64,000 nt of DNA from Massilia sp. BSC265 (GCF_000740675.1 NZ_JPXI01000037.1:1-64000), one strand, 5' to 3'. Positions 28,856-42,295 are shown, counted from the stretch's first letter. Numbers and translations: made by a program. The notes: generated by a model from the sequence alone, not told the origin.

Positions 28856-29990
28856 AGCCTTCAATTCGTCGCAACCGCTGACCTTCGGGGTCGAGCTGGA
28901 ACTGCAGCTTGTCAGCCTGTCCGATTTCGACCTGACGCCGGTCTGTCCGGACCTGATCAGCCTGCTCAGGCGCAAGCCCTTCCCCGGCAACGTCACGCCC
29001 GAGATCACGGAAAGCATGGTCGAGATCAACTCGAGTGTGCACTCGTCCTATTCGGCGCTGCTGGCGGAACTGCACGAGATCCGCGATACCCTGGTAGCGG
29101 CCGGCGACAAGCTCAATATCGGCATCGCAGGCGGCGGCACGCACCCCTTCCAGGACTGGTCCGAGCGCCGCATTTCGGACAAGCCGCGCTACCAGTACCT
29201 GTCGCAGCTGTACGGCTACCTGGCCAAGCAGTTCACCGTCTTCGGACAGCACGTGCACATCGGCTGCGCCAATGGCGACGATGCGCTGTACCTGCTCCAT
29301 GCGCTCAACCGCTACCTGCCGCACTTCATCGCGCTGTCGGCCTCCTCGCCCTTCGTGCAGGGGCAGGACAGCGGCTTCGACTCGGCGCGCCTGAATTCCG
29401 TGTTCGCCTTCCCGATGAGCGGGCGCGCGCCCTTTGTGCTGGACTGGCAGGAGTTCACCGACGTGTACTTCGCCAAGATGGAGCGCACCAACATCATCAA
29501 GAGCATGAAGGACTTCTACTGGGACCTGCGGCCCAAGCCGGAATACGGCACCATCGAGCTGCGCGTGTGCGACACCCCGCTCACGGTGGAGCGCGCGGCG
29601 GCGCTTGCCGCCTACCTGCAGGCGCTGTGCCGCCACCTGCTCGAACGCAAGGAAGAGCCGCCGGCGGAAGACGATTACCTTGTCTACAACTACAACCGCT
29701 TCCAGGCCTGCCGCTTCGGGCTGGACGGCGCCATCACGCATCCCAAGACCTACGACAGCATCGTGCTGCGCGACGACATCCTGGCGACGCTCGAAAAGAT
29801 CATGCCGCATGCCGAAGCCCTCGGCAGCGCCGAGGCATTGCAGCACCTGGCGGCCGCCGCCACGGAGGGCAGCGATGCCACGCGCCTGCGCCGCTGTTAC
29901 GAGCGAGAAGGCAGCGTCGAGGGAATGGTCAATGCCGCCATCCAGCAGTTCCGCGGCGAACGACGGATGCGCCCGACGCACCCATCCTGA
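28845..29990 (+). CDS. YbdK-type carboxylate-amine ligase (glutamate-cysteine ligase family 2)
   Basis: 381 residues. GCS2 fold: [61 protein letters not shown], and [19 protein letters not shown]. coli YbdK shows weak gamma-glutamylcysteine synthetase activity; the natural substrate is unknown. The start at MPLEAF overlaps the antiporter stop by 11 bp, a tight coupling that suggests a shared stress role, perhaps pH or redox (inference). Confidence 0.92.
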   Translation: MPLEAFNSSQPLTFGVELELQLVSLSDFDLTPVCPDLISLLRRKPFPGNVTPEITESMVEINSSVHSSYSALLAELHEIRDTLVAAGDKLNIGIAGGGTHPFQDWSERRISDKPRYQYLSQLYGYLAKQFTVFGQHVHIGCANGDDALYLLHALNRYLPHFIALSASSPFVQGQDSGFDSARLNSVFAFPMSGRAPFVLDWQEFTDVYFAKMERTNIIKSMKDFYWDLRPKPEYGTIELRVCDTPLTVERAAALAAYLQALCRHLLERKEEPPAEDDYLVYNYNRFQACRFGLDGAITHPKTYDSIVLRDDILATLEKIMPHAEALGSAEALQHLAAAATEGSDATRLRRCYEREGSVEGMVNAAIQQFRGERRMRPTHPS

Positions 29991-30042
29991 ACTCCTGGGG
30001 TAGCAGCGCAACAGCTGCCATGGCAAGCGGACCGCGCCTGAC

Positions 30043-30390
30043 TTACTGCGCCACCGCCGCCTTGCCGCCCCGGCTTCCTTTCATGAACCTGGCCAGCAGC
30101 GGCTGCTTCACCGGCTGAGGCGGCGGCAGCTGCTCATCCACCAGCCCCGCCCAGCGCTCGGCCAGCTGTTCGCAGGTGGCGCGCAGCACCGGATCCACGT
30201 CCGGCAAGCGCGACAGCGCGCACAGGTGGCGCTCGATCACGGAAGCCAGCTTCACGCAAGGCTGCTCGCCGTCGCCGCGCGCGGTGTAGTGCGACATCAG
30301 GTGCAGCGTTGACGCCACCAGCAGCACGTGCTGGCTGCGCGCTTCCGGTGATGGCTGCGGCAACGCCGGGTCTGCGAAAGGAATAGTCAT
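30043..30390 (-). CDS. Small uncharacterised protein under a Fur box
   Basis: 115 residues, mostly helical by composition, Pro-rich ends (PALPQPSPE; QLPPPQPVKQP) and a basic tail FMKGSRGGKAA. No signal peptide, no metal motif beyond H47, H50 and H70, and two cysteines. Not recognised. The start at MTIPFADP is set by GGAGGG. A near-perfect Fur operator lies 27 bp upstream of the ATG, so it should be made only in iron limitation. No other iron gene is adjacent. Confidence 0.75.
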   Translation of the reverse strand: MTIPFADPALPQPSPEARSQHVLLVASTLHLMSHYTARGDGEQPCVKLASVIERHLCALSRLPDVDPVLRATCEQLAERWAGLVDEQLPPPQPVKQPLLARFMKGSRGGKAAVAQ

Positions 30391-30416
30391 GCACGCCCTC
30401 CTCACGAATAAGATCG

Positions 30417-30443
30417 AATGAATGAGAATGATTCTCATTCATT
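30417..30443. promoter_or_regulatory. Fur box
   Basis: A 27-bp perfect palindrome: arms AATGAATGAGAA and TTCTCATTCATT around TGA. It contains the ATGAGAATGATTCTCAT core that matches the Fur consensus (repeated NATWAT-like hexamers). Placed just before the 115-aa gene on the minus strand. Confidence 0.88.
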
Positions 30444-30487
30444 ATTGTCTCGTCGCGGGATGAAAGCAAGTGTTTTCGCGTGAAGGA

Positions 30488-31489
30488 TCAGAGCCTTGTT
30501 TCGCGGGCGGCGCGCAGGAATTCGTCCAGCACCGGCGTACAGTCGAGCAGCTCGGTACCGCCGGCACGGTGGAATTCCGGGTGCCACTGCAAGCCCATGA
30601 CGAAGTCGGCCCGCTCGTAGCGGATCGCCTCGACGATGCCGTCCGGGTCGGAATAGGCTTCGACGCGGATGTCGCGCCCCAATTCCTTGACTGCCTGGTG
30701 ATGAATCGAATTGACGATCGGTCGCTCCAGGTGGCCGAACATCTTGCCGAGCGAGGAGCCCGGCGGGAAGCGCACCGCATGGCGGTGGGCGTCATAGATG
30801 TCGTGCACGTGGGCCAGCGCTTCCGGCACGTTGGTGGCGACATCCTGGTACAGCGTACCGCCGAAGGCGACGTTGATCAGCTGGCAGCCGCGGCAGACGC
30901 CCAGCACCGGCTTGCCGGCATCGACGAATTCATGCAGCAGCTCGAGCTCGTAGACGTCGCGCGCGCGGTCGCCCCCCCACTCCGGCCGGGTCGGGACCTC
31001 GGAATAGGTTTGCGGCGCCACGTCTGCCCCGCCCTGCAGCACCAGCCCGTCGAGGTGGCGCGCGTAGTGGCGCAGAGTGATGTTACTAGGATGAAACATT
31101 CCGTTGGTGTTCACGGTCGGAATCATGAATACCAATACGTCGCGCGACATCACCCACTGGGCAATCGATTCTTCGAGGTATTGCAGGTTCTTGCTGAGCA
31201 GGCCACGGGCGCCCGGCTCCGGATGGTAGATGCGCGCCGACACCCCGATGTGCAGGGTGCGGTTCATGAAGTCGCGGCTGAAGCGCTCGCGCAGGGCGCG
31301 CCAGCGTGAGCCGATGACCCGCCCTGCCAGCGCCAATGGCGTGTCGCCATCACGCTGGTACCTGGCATGCCCACGCATCGCCTTGCCCTCTGTCGCGCGC
31401 CGGTCCGGCACCCGCACCGGCGCCTCGGGGCGCTTTTCGATCGGGGGGCCGGGCACTTCCGGAGTTGGTTTGGGTTCGTCTTCCGCCAT
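30488..31489 (-). CDS. Gamma-glutamyl-GABA hydrolase family protein (class I glutamine amidotransferase fold)
   Basis: 333 residues. A Pro/Arg-rich, probably disordered N-terminus (1-75) precedes a PuuD-like peptidase C26 domain with nucleophile elbow GVCRGCQ, LQGGADV, and LQWHPE carrying the catalytic histidine and glutamate. Expected to hydrolyse gamma-glutamyl amides, as in putrescine breakdown, but no puu genes are nearby. The start at MAEDEP is the likeliest of several; the ribosome-binding site is weak. Confidence 0.85.
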   Translation of the reverse strand: MAEDEPKPTPEVPGPPIEKRPEAPVRVPDRRATEGKAMRGHARYQRDGDTPLALAGRVIGSRWRALRERFSRDFMNRTLHIGVSARIYHPEPGARGLLSKNLQYLEESIAQWVMSRDVLVFMIPTVNTNGMFHPSNITLRHYARHLDGLVLQGGADVAPQTYSEVPTRPEWGGDRARDVYELELLHEFVDAGKPVLGVCRGCQLINVAFGGTLYQDVATNVPEALAHVHDIYDAHRHAVRFPPGSSLGKMFGHLERPIVNSIHHQAVKELGRDIRVEAYSDPDGIVEAIRYERADFVMGLQWHPEFHRAGGTELLDCTPVLDEFLRAARETRL

Positions 31490-31659
31490 GACTACCAATA
31501 TAGCCGCGCTATGGCCGCGCACGATTTGAAATTGTTACAAAATTCATCACCCGGCCGGACATGTTGCAAAACGTCAGCTTGCGGGATTTCCCGTTTCGGT
31601 TAATACTGTATGCAATTACAGTAGTCTTTGATGAAAGCGTGCCTTGGGGCTTTCGGCGC

Positions 31660-32532
31660 CTAGGTCCGGAGGGCGAGCAGCTTCTGGAAGGTAGCCAGCA
31701 GGTGGCGGTCGGCTATCGGTTTGTCGAGCAGCCCACGCACGCCGGCATCGCGGGCGCGCAGGCTGTCGTACTTGAACGATTGCCCAACAAGAAGGAGCAC
31801 GGCGGTACGCCCTGCTCCTTGCTGGGACTTGATGGCGCTGCTCAGGCTGTATGGTTCGATGCCGGAAGCGCAGGTGTTGATCATCACGAGCGACACCGGC
31901 GTCTCGTCGCATAGGCGCACTGCGGCGCGGCTGCTGTCGGTCCATTCGACCGGCCGGGCGGCGGTGCCGGATGCCGAGACAGGCGTAGTACTGAAGGTAT
32001 TACCGATGGTATTTGCAACGACCCGCGCCACATGGTCGCGGAAGGCGCCGCCCTTGTCGATGATGAGCACGGCGCCGTCGGGCGGTCCCTGGCGCAGGCG
32101 GGAGTAGTACTCCGGCGCCTCGGTGTCCGGCGCCAGCCTCGGCCTTCGACGCCGCTCGGGCAGGCAGCGTTCGCCCCGCGCGGCCAAGGACGCCAGCGCC
32201 TGTACACGGGTATCGAGCAGTTCGGCCAGGGCCTCGTACAGGCTGGCAGGGTTGATGGGACGCGGCAAGGTACGGCGGCTGCAGGCACCGTCGCCGCCGA
32301 TCAGGAGGATCGGCTGTAGTGCGCCGGGCGGCAGGCAGGCCAGGCGCGCCAGGGCGGCCGGGTTGGCGCCATCGGCGATGTAGAGGTCGGGTTCTTGCAA
32401 ACTGTCGTCGTGGAGGCAAAAATACGACGGCCCCGGCAACGGAGCCTGCGCCAGCAGGCTCTCGAGCAGGGCGCATTCAGCAGGTGCAAAGCCGACCATG
32501 CGGACGGTGAACGGATATCTGGTTGCGGGCAT
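31660..32532 (-). CDS. Protein with two degenerate receiver-like domains
   Basis: 290 residues. The C-terminal half (about 150-288) reads as a CheY-like receiver: VLIIDK (D159), SLVMINT with N219 where the phosphoacceptor Asp should be, LLLVG, and LLDKPI with the conserved K271. The N-terminal half (about 6-107) also fits a worn receiver (PDLYIADG, ILLIGGDG, RPINPASLYEAL, with Arg in place of the invariant Lys). An Arg-rich linker joins them. Probably a phosphorylation-independent scaffold or regulator. No kinase or output domain is adjacent. Confidence 0.6.
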   Translation of the reverse strand: MPATRYPFTVRMVGFAPAECALLESLLAQAPLPGPSYFCLHDDSLQEPDLYIADGANPAALARLACLPPGALQPILLIGGDGACSRRTLPRPINPASLYEALAELLDTRVQALASLAARGERCLPERRRRPRLAPDTEAPEYYSRLRQGPPDGAVLIIDKGGAFRDHVARVVANTIGNTFSTTPVSASGTAARPVEWTDSSRAAVRLCDETPVSLVMINTCASGIEPYSLSSAIKSQQGAGRTAVLLLVGQSFKYDSLRARDAGVRGLLDKPIADRHLLATFQKLLALRT

Positions 32533-32685
32533 CGCTTTTCCAGCCTTTCCAAGGGCACTTCCGGGTCACATCGTTTTAATCTAGCACAATGGTGCGGACT
32601 AACAAGCACGTTTGGCATCTCAAAAAGGCCAACTTTCCGCGCGACAAGATAGAATGCGCAAGCATTGAACACCACCAATATCAGC

Positions 32686-34683
<1,998 letters not shown>

Positions 34684-34694
34684 TACGAACGACT

Positions 34695-37055
<2,361 letters not shown>

Positions 37056-37068
37056 CACATTAGGTAGC

Positions 37069-37099
37069 GTAGGGTGGTCGGCTCTGCCGACCACCCTAC
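37069..37099. repeat. REP palindrome after parC
   Basis: GTAGGGTGGTCGG (37069-37081), CTCTG, CCGACCACCCTAC (37087-37099): a fully symmetrical member of the GTAG-headed family. Confidence 0.7.
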
Positions 37100-37100
37100 A

Positions 37101-37127
37101 ACAACGCCGGCGCAAAGCCGGCGTTGT
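37101..37127. terminator. Stem-loop between parC and the convergent small gene
   Basis: ACAACGCCGGC (37101-37111) and GCCGGCGTTGT (37117-37127), 5-nt loop. No clear T run, so termination may rest on the stem together with the REP palindrome. Confidence 0.55.
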
Positions 37128-37146
37128 CACTTGAAGCGGCGTGAGA

Positions 37147-37635
37147 TTAGTTCTTCGCAGCCGCCTTGTGCACCTCGGCCACCGCCTCGGCACGCGCCTG
37201 CTCGGTCTTGGCCGCCGCAGTCGCCTTGTCGGCCGCCGCCTCGACCTGGGTCTTGAGCAGCTTCTCGTCCGCCTTGATCATCTTCTTGTCGGCCTTCAGG
37301 TTGGCGTCGGCGATTTTTTCCTGTGCCTTGGCGGCCACTTTCAAACGGTCTTCCGGGTCGGCCTTGGCCACCTTCTCGACCGCATCGGCGTGCGTCTCGG
37401 CAGCCTTGTTATAGGCCTTTTCCTTTTTCTCGGTGGCGTCGGCCACGGCCTTGTTCACCTCCTTGTCGGCCTTTTCGACGACCTTCATTTCCTTCTGTTC
37501 CGCCTTGGCGATGTCTTTCTCGGCGTCGGCTTCCGCTTTCACGACAGCCTTGGTGGCGATAGGAGTGGCCGTGGTCTGGGCGTTAGCGGCGGTGGCCAGC
37601 AGGCCGGCGATGAGGGTGGCGATCAGTTTGTTCAT
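37147..37635 (-). CDS. Secreted Ala/Lys/Glu-rich coiled-coil protein
   Basis: 162 residues. Signal peptide MNKLIATLIAGLLATAANA, then almost uninterrupted charged helix (KAEADAEKDIAKAEQKEMKV..., AEKVAKADPEDRLKVAAKAQEK) with heptad character and no cysteine or aromatic-rich core. Probably a periplasmic coiled coil. No family recognised and no enzymatic motif. Converges on parC. Confidence 0.75.
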   Translation of the reverse strand: MNKLIATLIAGLLATAANAQTTATPIATKAVVKAEADAEKDIAKAEQKEMKVVEKADKEVNKAVADATEKKEKAYNKAAETHADAVEKVAKADPEDRLKVAAKAQEKIADANLKADKKMIKADEKLLKTQVEAAADKATAAAKTEQARAEAVAEVHKAAAKN

Positions 37636-37783
37636 GATGGATCCTTTCCGGTGAGTGGTCGCGCAGTCCAGCTTCTTGCGCTCATGTTTTTTGTCTGGCT
37701 ACGAATCCAGAATACGGACTCACCACCCGCCGGGTCTGTTAGCCAAGCCACTTAGACCCTTGACATTTTGTAAGCAATTTTTA

Positions 37784-39223
37784 CTATCGGGCTGCCCCCG
37801 CATACAAGTCGATGATCTCGGTAATCCCATCCTGGCACACCGGGCAGAAGGCTCCGCTGCGGTCGAACATCAGGCACTGCATTGCCGGCCGGTAGTAGCC
37901 CGTGGCTTCGTAGTTTGCCCCTTCGAAGGCCCCCACATCATGGCGGTGCGGCAGTGGCCGACCAGGCTTACCGGCGAACAGCGCGTTCGTCGCTTCGAGG
38001 TCGTCGTGGAACAAGGCATTCATCTCGCTCTCCGGCCGGTTCGCCGCGCGCAGCGCCGCACGTTTTTTCTGGTAGGCGCGCGAAGCCTCTTCATACTCGG
38101 CCTTGGGCCATGGCGTCGGCAGCGGCGTGCCCGCCTTCACGTGGCGCTTCCATTTGATGTTGGCCGGGTCGCGCAGCGCGGTGACATTGGGTTCCCACGG
38201 CTCCATGCGCGTAGAGGCGGCGGCGTAGGCGACCGGCGAGGTGTAGTACTCGTCGGCCAGGCCCGCGAAATGGTGGCCGAATTCGTGCACGAACAGGTAG
38301 TTGGCCCAGGCGTTGCCGGCCGCCGCGGTGCTGAACTGGCCGAAGATCCCGCCGCCGCCGTAGGTTTCGTTGTTGACCAGGATTTCGATGAACTCGTAGG
38401 GCGCATGCTGGGCGATGTCGCGCAGCGCGCGGTTATCCAGGGTCAGCACATAGCGCTCGCTGCCGAAGATGTCGTAGCGGGTGCCCAGCTTAGATGCACG
38501 ATGGACGCCGGTGGAGGGACGGCTGATGCCGGATTCCGCGGTCGGCACGGCCAGCGCCCACACGTTGAAGTCCTTGGCGCGCTCCTTGAAGGGCGAGACC
38601 GAAAACAGGTACTTGCTCAGGCGGCGCGCATCCGCCTCGAACTTATTCAGCTCCGCAGCAGTGTAGCCGTCGCCCATGATCAGGAGGTCGACCTTGTCGC
38701 TCGAGGGGCCGCTCACGTGGACCGGGATCGGTTTGACGGGCAGGGCCGGCTGCTTCCTGACGACCTCCTGCGCATCGGTGTCCACGTCGACGCTCCAGGC
38801 TACCGAGAACTGATTGCGCTCGTCGCGCTCGAGGATGCGCACGCGCACCGGGCGGTCCGGCTTGGGAAAGCGCACCGATTCCTGGAAGCTGCGGCTCATT
38901 TTGCCCGCCTCTTCCGTCGTGCGCCATTCGCCGAAGACGGTCGAGAAGCCGCGCGAGTACAGCAGGTCGCCGGTCTTCGCATCCACCACTTCGACCCGGT
39001 TCTGGCCGCGATTGGTGTCGTCGAAGTTGCGCGCCGTGCTGCCGGGCCAGGGCAGCGGCTCGATCACCACGCGCTCGAGGGCATACTGGTCGGACAAGGC
39101 ATTGCCGCTGTGGGTATAGTCGACGCGGACGGTAGCCGGCTGGGCCGCGTGCGCCGCATTTGCCAGGGCCGCGGCGGCCAGCATCAGCACGGCGGCGAAG
39201 AATCGGAATGGCAGTCGGAACAT
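37784..39223 (-). CDS. Secreted metallopeptidase, IgA peptidase M64 type
   Basis: 479 residues. Signal peptide to about AHA (26). An N-terminal beta-sandwich (about 28-160) precedes the M64 domain with LLIMGDGYTAAEL and the zinc site HEFGHHFAGLAD (313-324; HExxH plus distal Asp/His). The C-terminus bears FCPVCQDGI, a cysteine pair that may be disulfide-linked. It should cleave proteins outside the cytoplasm; the substrate is unknown. The start at MFRLPF is preferred by AAGGA spacing; an ATG two codons earlier is also open. Confidence 0.88.
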   Translation of the reverse strand: MFRLPFRFFAAVLMLAAAALANAAHAAQPATVRVDYTHSGNALSDQYALERVVIEPLPWPGSTARNFDDTNRGQNRVEVVDAKTGDLLYSRGFSTVFGEWRTTEEAGKMSRSFQESVRFPKPDRPVRVRILERDERNQFSVAWSVDVDTDAQEVVRKQPALPVKPIPVHVSGPSSDKVDLLIMGDGYTAAELNKFEADARRLSKYLFSVSPFKERAKDFNVWALAVPTAESGISRPSTGVHRASKLGTRYDIFGSERYVLTLDNRALRDIAQHAPYEFIEILVNNETYGGGGIFGQFSTAAAGNAWANYLFVHEFGHHFAGLADEYYTSPVAYAAASTRMEPWEPNVTALRDPANIKWKRHVKAGTPLPTPWPKAEYEEASRAYQKKRAALRAANRPESEMNALFHDDLEATNALFAGKPGRPLPHRHDVGAFEGANYEATGYYRPAMQCLMFDRSGAFCPVCQDGITEIIDLYAGAAR

Positions 39224-39339
39224 GGTCATCCTTATTCGAGCGAAAGCTGCATTGTAAAACGGCCCAGCGCTGTCAGAAATGACAGTTGTGGCGCTGATGG
39301 CCATGGAACAGAATCGCTTGACCACATACGGAGAACGAC

Positions 39340-40383
39340 ATGCACCCGTTCGACAAGCACATCCTGGCCGCGCTGGCCCTGGCTTCCCCACTGGCGCAAG
39401 CGGCTCCGCCTGCCGCCTGCAAACCGGGCCAGCCGATCCACGAGAGCGGCTATGTGAAGCTCGGCGGCATCGAGCAATGGATCTCGATCGACGGCGCCGA
39501 CTGCGCCAAGCCCGCGCTGCTGCTGGTGCACGGCGGTCCGGGCAATCCGATCTCGGTCTATGAACACGATCCGTATGCGTCCTGGACCAGGGATTACGTC
39601 ATCGTCCACTGGGACCAGCGCGCCGCCGGGCTGACCTGGTCGCGCAACGCTCCCGCCGAAGACACGCCCCTGACCCTGGCGCAAATGCGCGACGACGGCA
39701 TCGCGTTGTCGCGCCACCTGCTCGAACGCCTGGGCAAGCGCAAGCTGGTCCTGCTGGGCAGCTCCTGGGGCTCGATCCTGGGCGGGCACATGGCCGCGCG
39801 CAGTCCGGAACTGTACTGCGCCTGGATGCCGGTGGCGCAGGTCGTCAACAGCACCGAGACCATGCGCGCCTCGCGCGAGATCATCCTGGCGCGCGCCCGC
39901 GCAGCCGGAGACGAGGCCACCGTCGAGAAAGTCGAGGCGCTCGGCACGCCGCCATGGACCAACCCGCGCAACTTCGGCATCCTGCGCCGCGCCATCCGCA
40001 AGTACGAGGCCATGGTGTCCGATCCGGCGCCCGCCGCCTGGCTGGAATGGAAGGCGGCGCGCAGCACGCCGCAGGCGCGTGCCGACTACACGGCGGGCGA
40101 GGACTATTCATACATCCAGTTCATCGGCATGAAGGGCGAGGGCATGGCCTCGCGGGTCGACATGGAGCGCCAGGCCGCCAGCTTCAGGCTGCCGGTCTAC
40201 ATGGTGCATGGCGAGCAGGACCTGCTGGCGCCCAAGGAGATCGCGCAACGCTACTTCGACCGGATCTCGGCGCCGCGCAAGCAGCTGGCGATCGTCCCGC
40301 GTGCCGGACACGATCCGAACCTTCCCCTGATCGATGCGCAGGCGCGCATGCTCGCCAGCCAGCTCGGCGGCCGCTGCGAATGA
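39340..40383 (+). CDS. Secreted alpha/beta hydrolase, proline iminopeptidase-like
   Basis: 347 residues with an N-terminal signal (MHPFDKHILAALALASPLAQA). HGGPG oxyanion motif at 64-68, nucleophile S142 in LLGSSWGS, and the Asp/His of the triad in GEQDLLAPK and RAGHDPN. HGGPG plus GxSWG is the signature of peptidase family S33 (prolyl aminopeptidase-like). Export to the periplasm is less usual for this family. Converges with the cyanophycinase-like gene, 3 bp apart. Confidence 0.85.
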   Translation: MHPFDKHILAALALASPLAQAAPPAACKPGQPIHESGYVKLGGIEQWISIDGADCAKPALLLVHGGPGNPISVYEHDPYASWTRDYVIVHWDQRAAGLTWSRNAPAEDTPLTLAQMRDDGIALSRHLLERLGKRKLVLLGSSWGSILGGHMAARSPELYCAWMPVAQVVNSTETMRASREIILARARAAGDEATVEKVEALGTPPWTNPRNFGILRRAIRKYEAMVSDPAPAAWLEWKAARSTPQARADYTAGEDYSYIQFIGMKGEGMASRVDMERQAASFRLPVYMVHGEQDLLAPKEIAQRYFDRISAPRKQLAIVPRAGHDPNLPLIDAQARMLASQLGGRCE

Positions 40384-40386
40384 ACC

Positions 40387-41682
40387 TCACCTGGCGGCAT
40401 CGACCCGGCTGGCGCCGGCGCCGCCGCCCGCAATGCTCTCCCCCTGCCGGTAATGGTACAGCGGCCGCTGCACCAGGATCGGGCGGATGTCGAGCCGCAT
40501 GTTGTAGACCGAGTACTGCTCGGTGAACGTGGACTGGTAGCCCACGCTGTCGCCCGTGCGGGTGAGCTTGAACTCGAAGCCGAGGTCGGGCTGGATGCCC
40601 TTGGGGCTGTCGAGCGAGAGGCCGATGGCTTCCGGCTGGTCGCTGTCGATCAGCTTGGCCATCAGGTCGACCACCGTGCTGTTGCCGAGGATGTCGGCCG
40701 AGAACAGCGGTTCGCGGTAGTAGGGCCTGGCCGGGTCGATCCGGTTGTCGAGCTTGTCGGGAGAAGGCGTGAAGGTTTGCGTGAGCAGGTTGAACCGGTC
40801 GCCGTTGTCCAGGTAGCTCAGGCGCACGTTGCTGACATGGAGCGGTCCTTCCTGCGGCACTGCCTTGGACAGGTCGACCAGCAAGGCGCCGCGATAGCCG
40901 ACCACCTCCACTTCGCGGCCCGGGCCCACCACCATGGCCGTGTTCTCGTCGATGCCGAGGCCGAGCTTGTAGCCCTTCTTGAGCATGGCCGGCACCATGC
41001 GCGCGAAACGGCCGCGCACCAGCAGGTGCTGGTCGATGAAGACGTCGTCGCCGATGAAGCCGAGGCCGGGCGCGATCTCCTTGCCCTCGTCGACACCGAG
41101 CTTGAGCGTGGCGAGCACCGTCTTGGGACGGCCGAACATGGTGCTGCTCATGATGGCGGCGCCGGCGCTGGAGCCGGCGATCATGCCGCCGCCCCGGTAC
41201 ATGTCCCACAGGGCGTCGAGCACGCGGGTATTGCTGCCGTCCTCGCGCCGCAGGGCGCGCGTGATGCGGCCCTGGTCGCCGCCGGCGAAATAGGCGCCGC
41301 CGGCCGAGCGCACCGCGGCAGCCAGCGCCGGATCCTCGGCGGCCGCCTGGTAGTCGATGCCGGTCAGGCGCACGGCCACCGGCACGAAGAAGGCCCTGGC
41401 GCCATAGTGGTTGAAGCGCTCGACCAGGAATTTGCCGGCCTTCTCGGGGCTGGCCGATGCCGAGGCGAAGACGGCGATGCGGGCGCCCTTGCCCCCTGCC
41501 AACCGGACCATGCGCTCCCATACGGCGGCATTATCGGCACGCAAGGCCCCACCGATGATGACGAGCGAGCCCTTCGTCTGCGGAGCCTCGGCTGCAGGGA
41601 GCGACGGACTGCCCAGCAGCGCAAACGCAAGCAGGACAGGAACAACAGCGCGGATGACTGCACGGACGACGGCGCGAAGCAT
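40387..41682 (-). CDS. Cyanophycinase-like peptidase S51, exported, with long C-terminal extension
   Basis: 431 residues. Signal peptide (ARG-rich start, then PVLLAFALLGSPSLPAAEA), S51 core with GSLVIIGGALR, YFAGGDQGRI, nucleophile S172 in AGSSAGAAIM, and FIDQHLLVRGRFARM. Cyanophycinase cleaves cyanophycin to Asp-Arg dipeptides; exported forms digest outside polymer. The core ends near residue 290; about 140 more residues (SPDKLDNRIDPARPYY..., FEFKLTRTGDSVGYQSTF) are not part of the short family form. The start is set by GGGAGGAAG. No cyanophycin synthetase is nearby. Confidence 0.85.
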   Translation of the reverse strand: MLRAVVRAVIRAVVPVLLAFALLGSPSLPAAEAPQTKGSLVIIGGALRADNAAVWERMVRLAGGKGARIAVFASASASPEKAGKFLVERFNHYGARAFFVPVAVRLTGIDYQAAAEDPALAAAVRSAGGAYFAGGDQGRITRALRREDGSNTRVLDALWDMYRGGGMIAGSSAGAAIMSSTMFGRPKTVLATLKLGVDEGKEIAPGLGFIGDDVFIDQHLLVRGRFARMVPAMLKKGYKLGLGIDENTAMVVGPGREVEVVGYRGALLVDLSKAVPQEGPLHVSNVRLSYLDNGDRFNLLTQTFTPSPDKLDNRIDPARPYYREPLFSADILGNSTVVDLMAKLIDSDQPEAIGLSLDSPKGIQPDLGFEFKLTRTGDSVGYQSTFTEQYSVYNMRLDIRPILVQRPLYHYRQGESIAGGGAGASRVDAAR

Positions 41683-41750
41683 ACGACTTCCTCCCGGTTC
41701 AGACCAATCGTAAGCCTGATTCGAGAAGCGCGTCGCCGTGTTGAGTATGC

Positions 41751-42188
41751 TCAGGACAAATATATGTTCGGAAAGTACCGTTCCATCATCGTATCGGGAC
41801 GCTGGGGCGTGGTAAAACCGAAGCGTTCGTAGAGACTGTGCGAATCGCTCGTATGGAGCGTGAAGCGGCGCAGTTTCTGCAGGCTGGGGTGGCGCAGGAC
41901 GACACCGATCAGCTGCTTGCCGTAACCGTGGCCGCGGTACTCCGGCACCACGAACACGTCCACCAGGTTGGCGAAGGTTGCGTAATCGGTGATGACGCGT
42001 GCGAAGGCGATCTGGCGCCCGTCGAGGTAGCCGCCGAAACACAGCGAATTCTCGATGGCGCGCTCGACGACCGGCCGCGAAATGCCGACTGCCCAGGTGG
42101 ACTGCTCGCTCAGGAAGCGGTAGATCATCGGGATGTCCAGCCGCGACTGGTCGGTACTGACCTGGAAGCTCGAATCGTTGGTAATCAT
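41751..42188 (-). CDS. GNAT family N-acetyltransferase
   Basis: 145 residues. Acetyl-CoA-binding motif A at VFVVPEYRGHGYGKQLIGVVL, plus LHTSDSHSLYERFGF, a compact single GNAT domain. Similar small proteins acetylate amines or protein N-termini; the substrate is unknown. Stand-alone gene. Confidence 0.88.
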   Translation of the reverse strand: MITNDSSFQVSTDQSRLDIPMIYRFLSEQSTWAVGISRPVVERAIENSLCFGGYLDGRQIAFARVITDYATFANLVDVFVVPEYRGHGYGKQLIGVVLRHPSLQKLRRFTLHTSDSHSLYERFGFTTPQRPDTMMERYFPNIYLS

Positions 42189-42295
42189 GGAAGCGATGAA
42201 CCTGATTTTAATGGCTTAAAAACCAATTCTAGCGCCGTTTGCATGATGCATAATTTTCAATTGGACGGCGTCCCCGGGTATTCCCGCGCTACTGC

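Noticed and set aside
40387..42042. Longer form of the cyanophycinase-like gene
   Set aside because: The added 120 residues overlap the GNAT gene in another frame, while a strong ribosome-binding site and a signal peptide mark the start at 41682.
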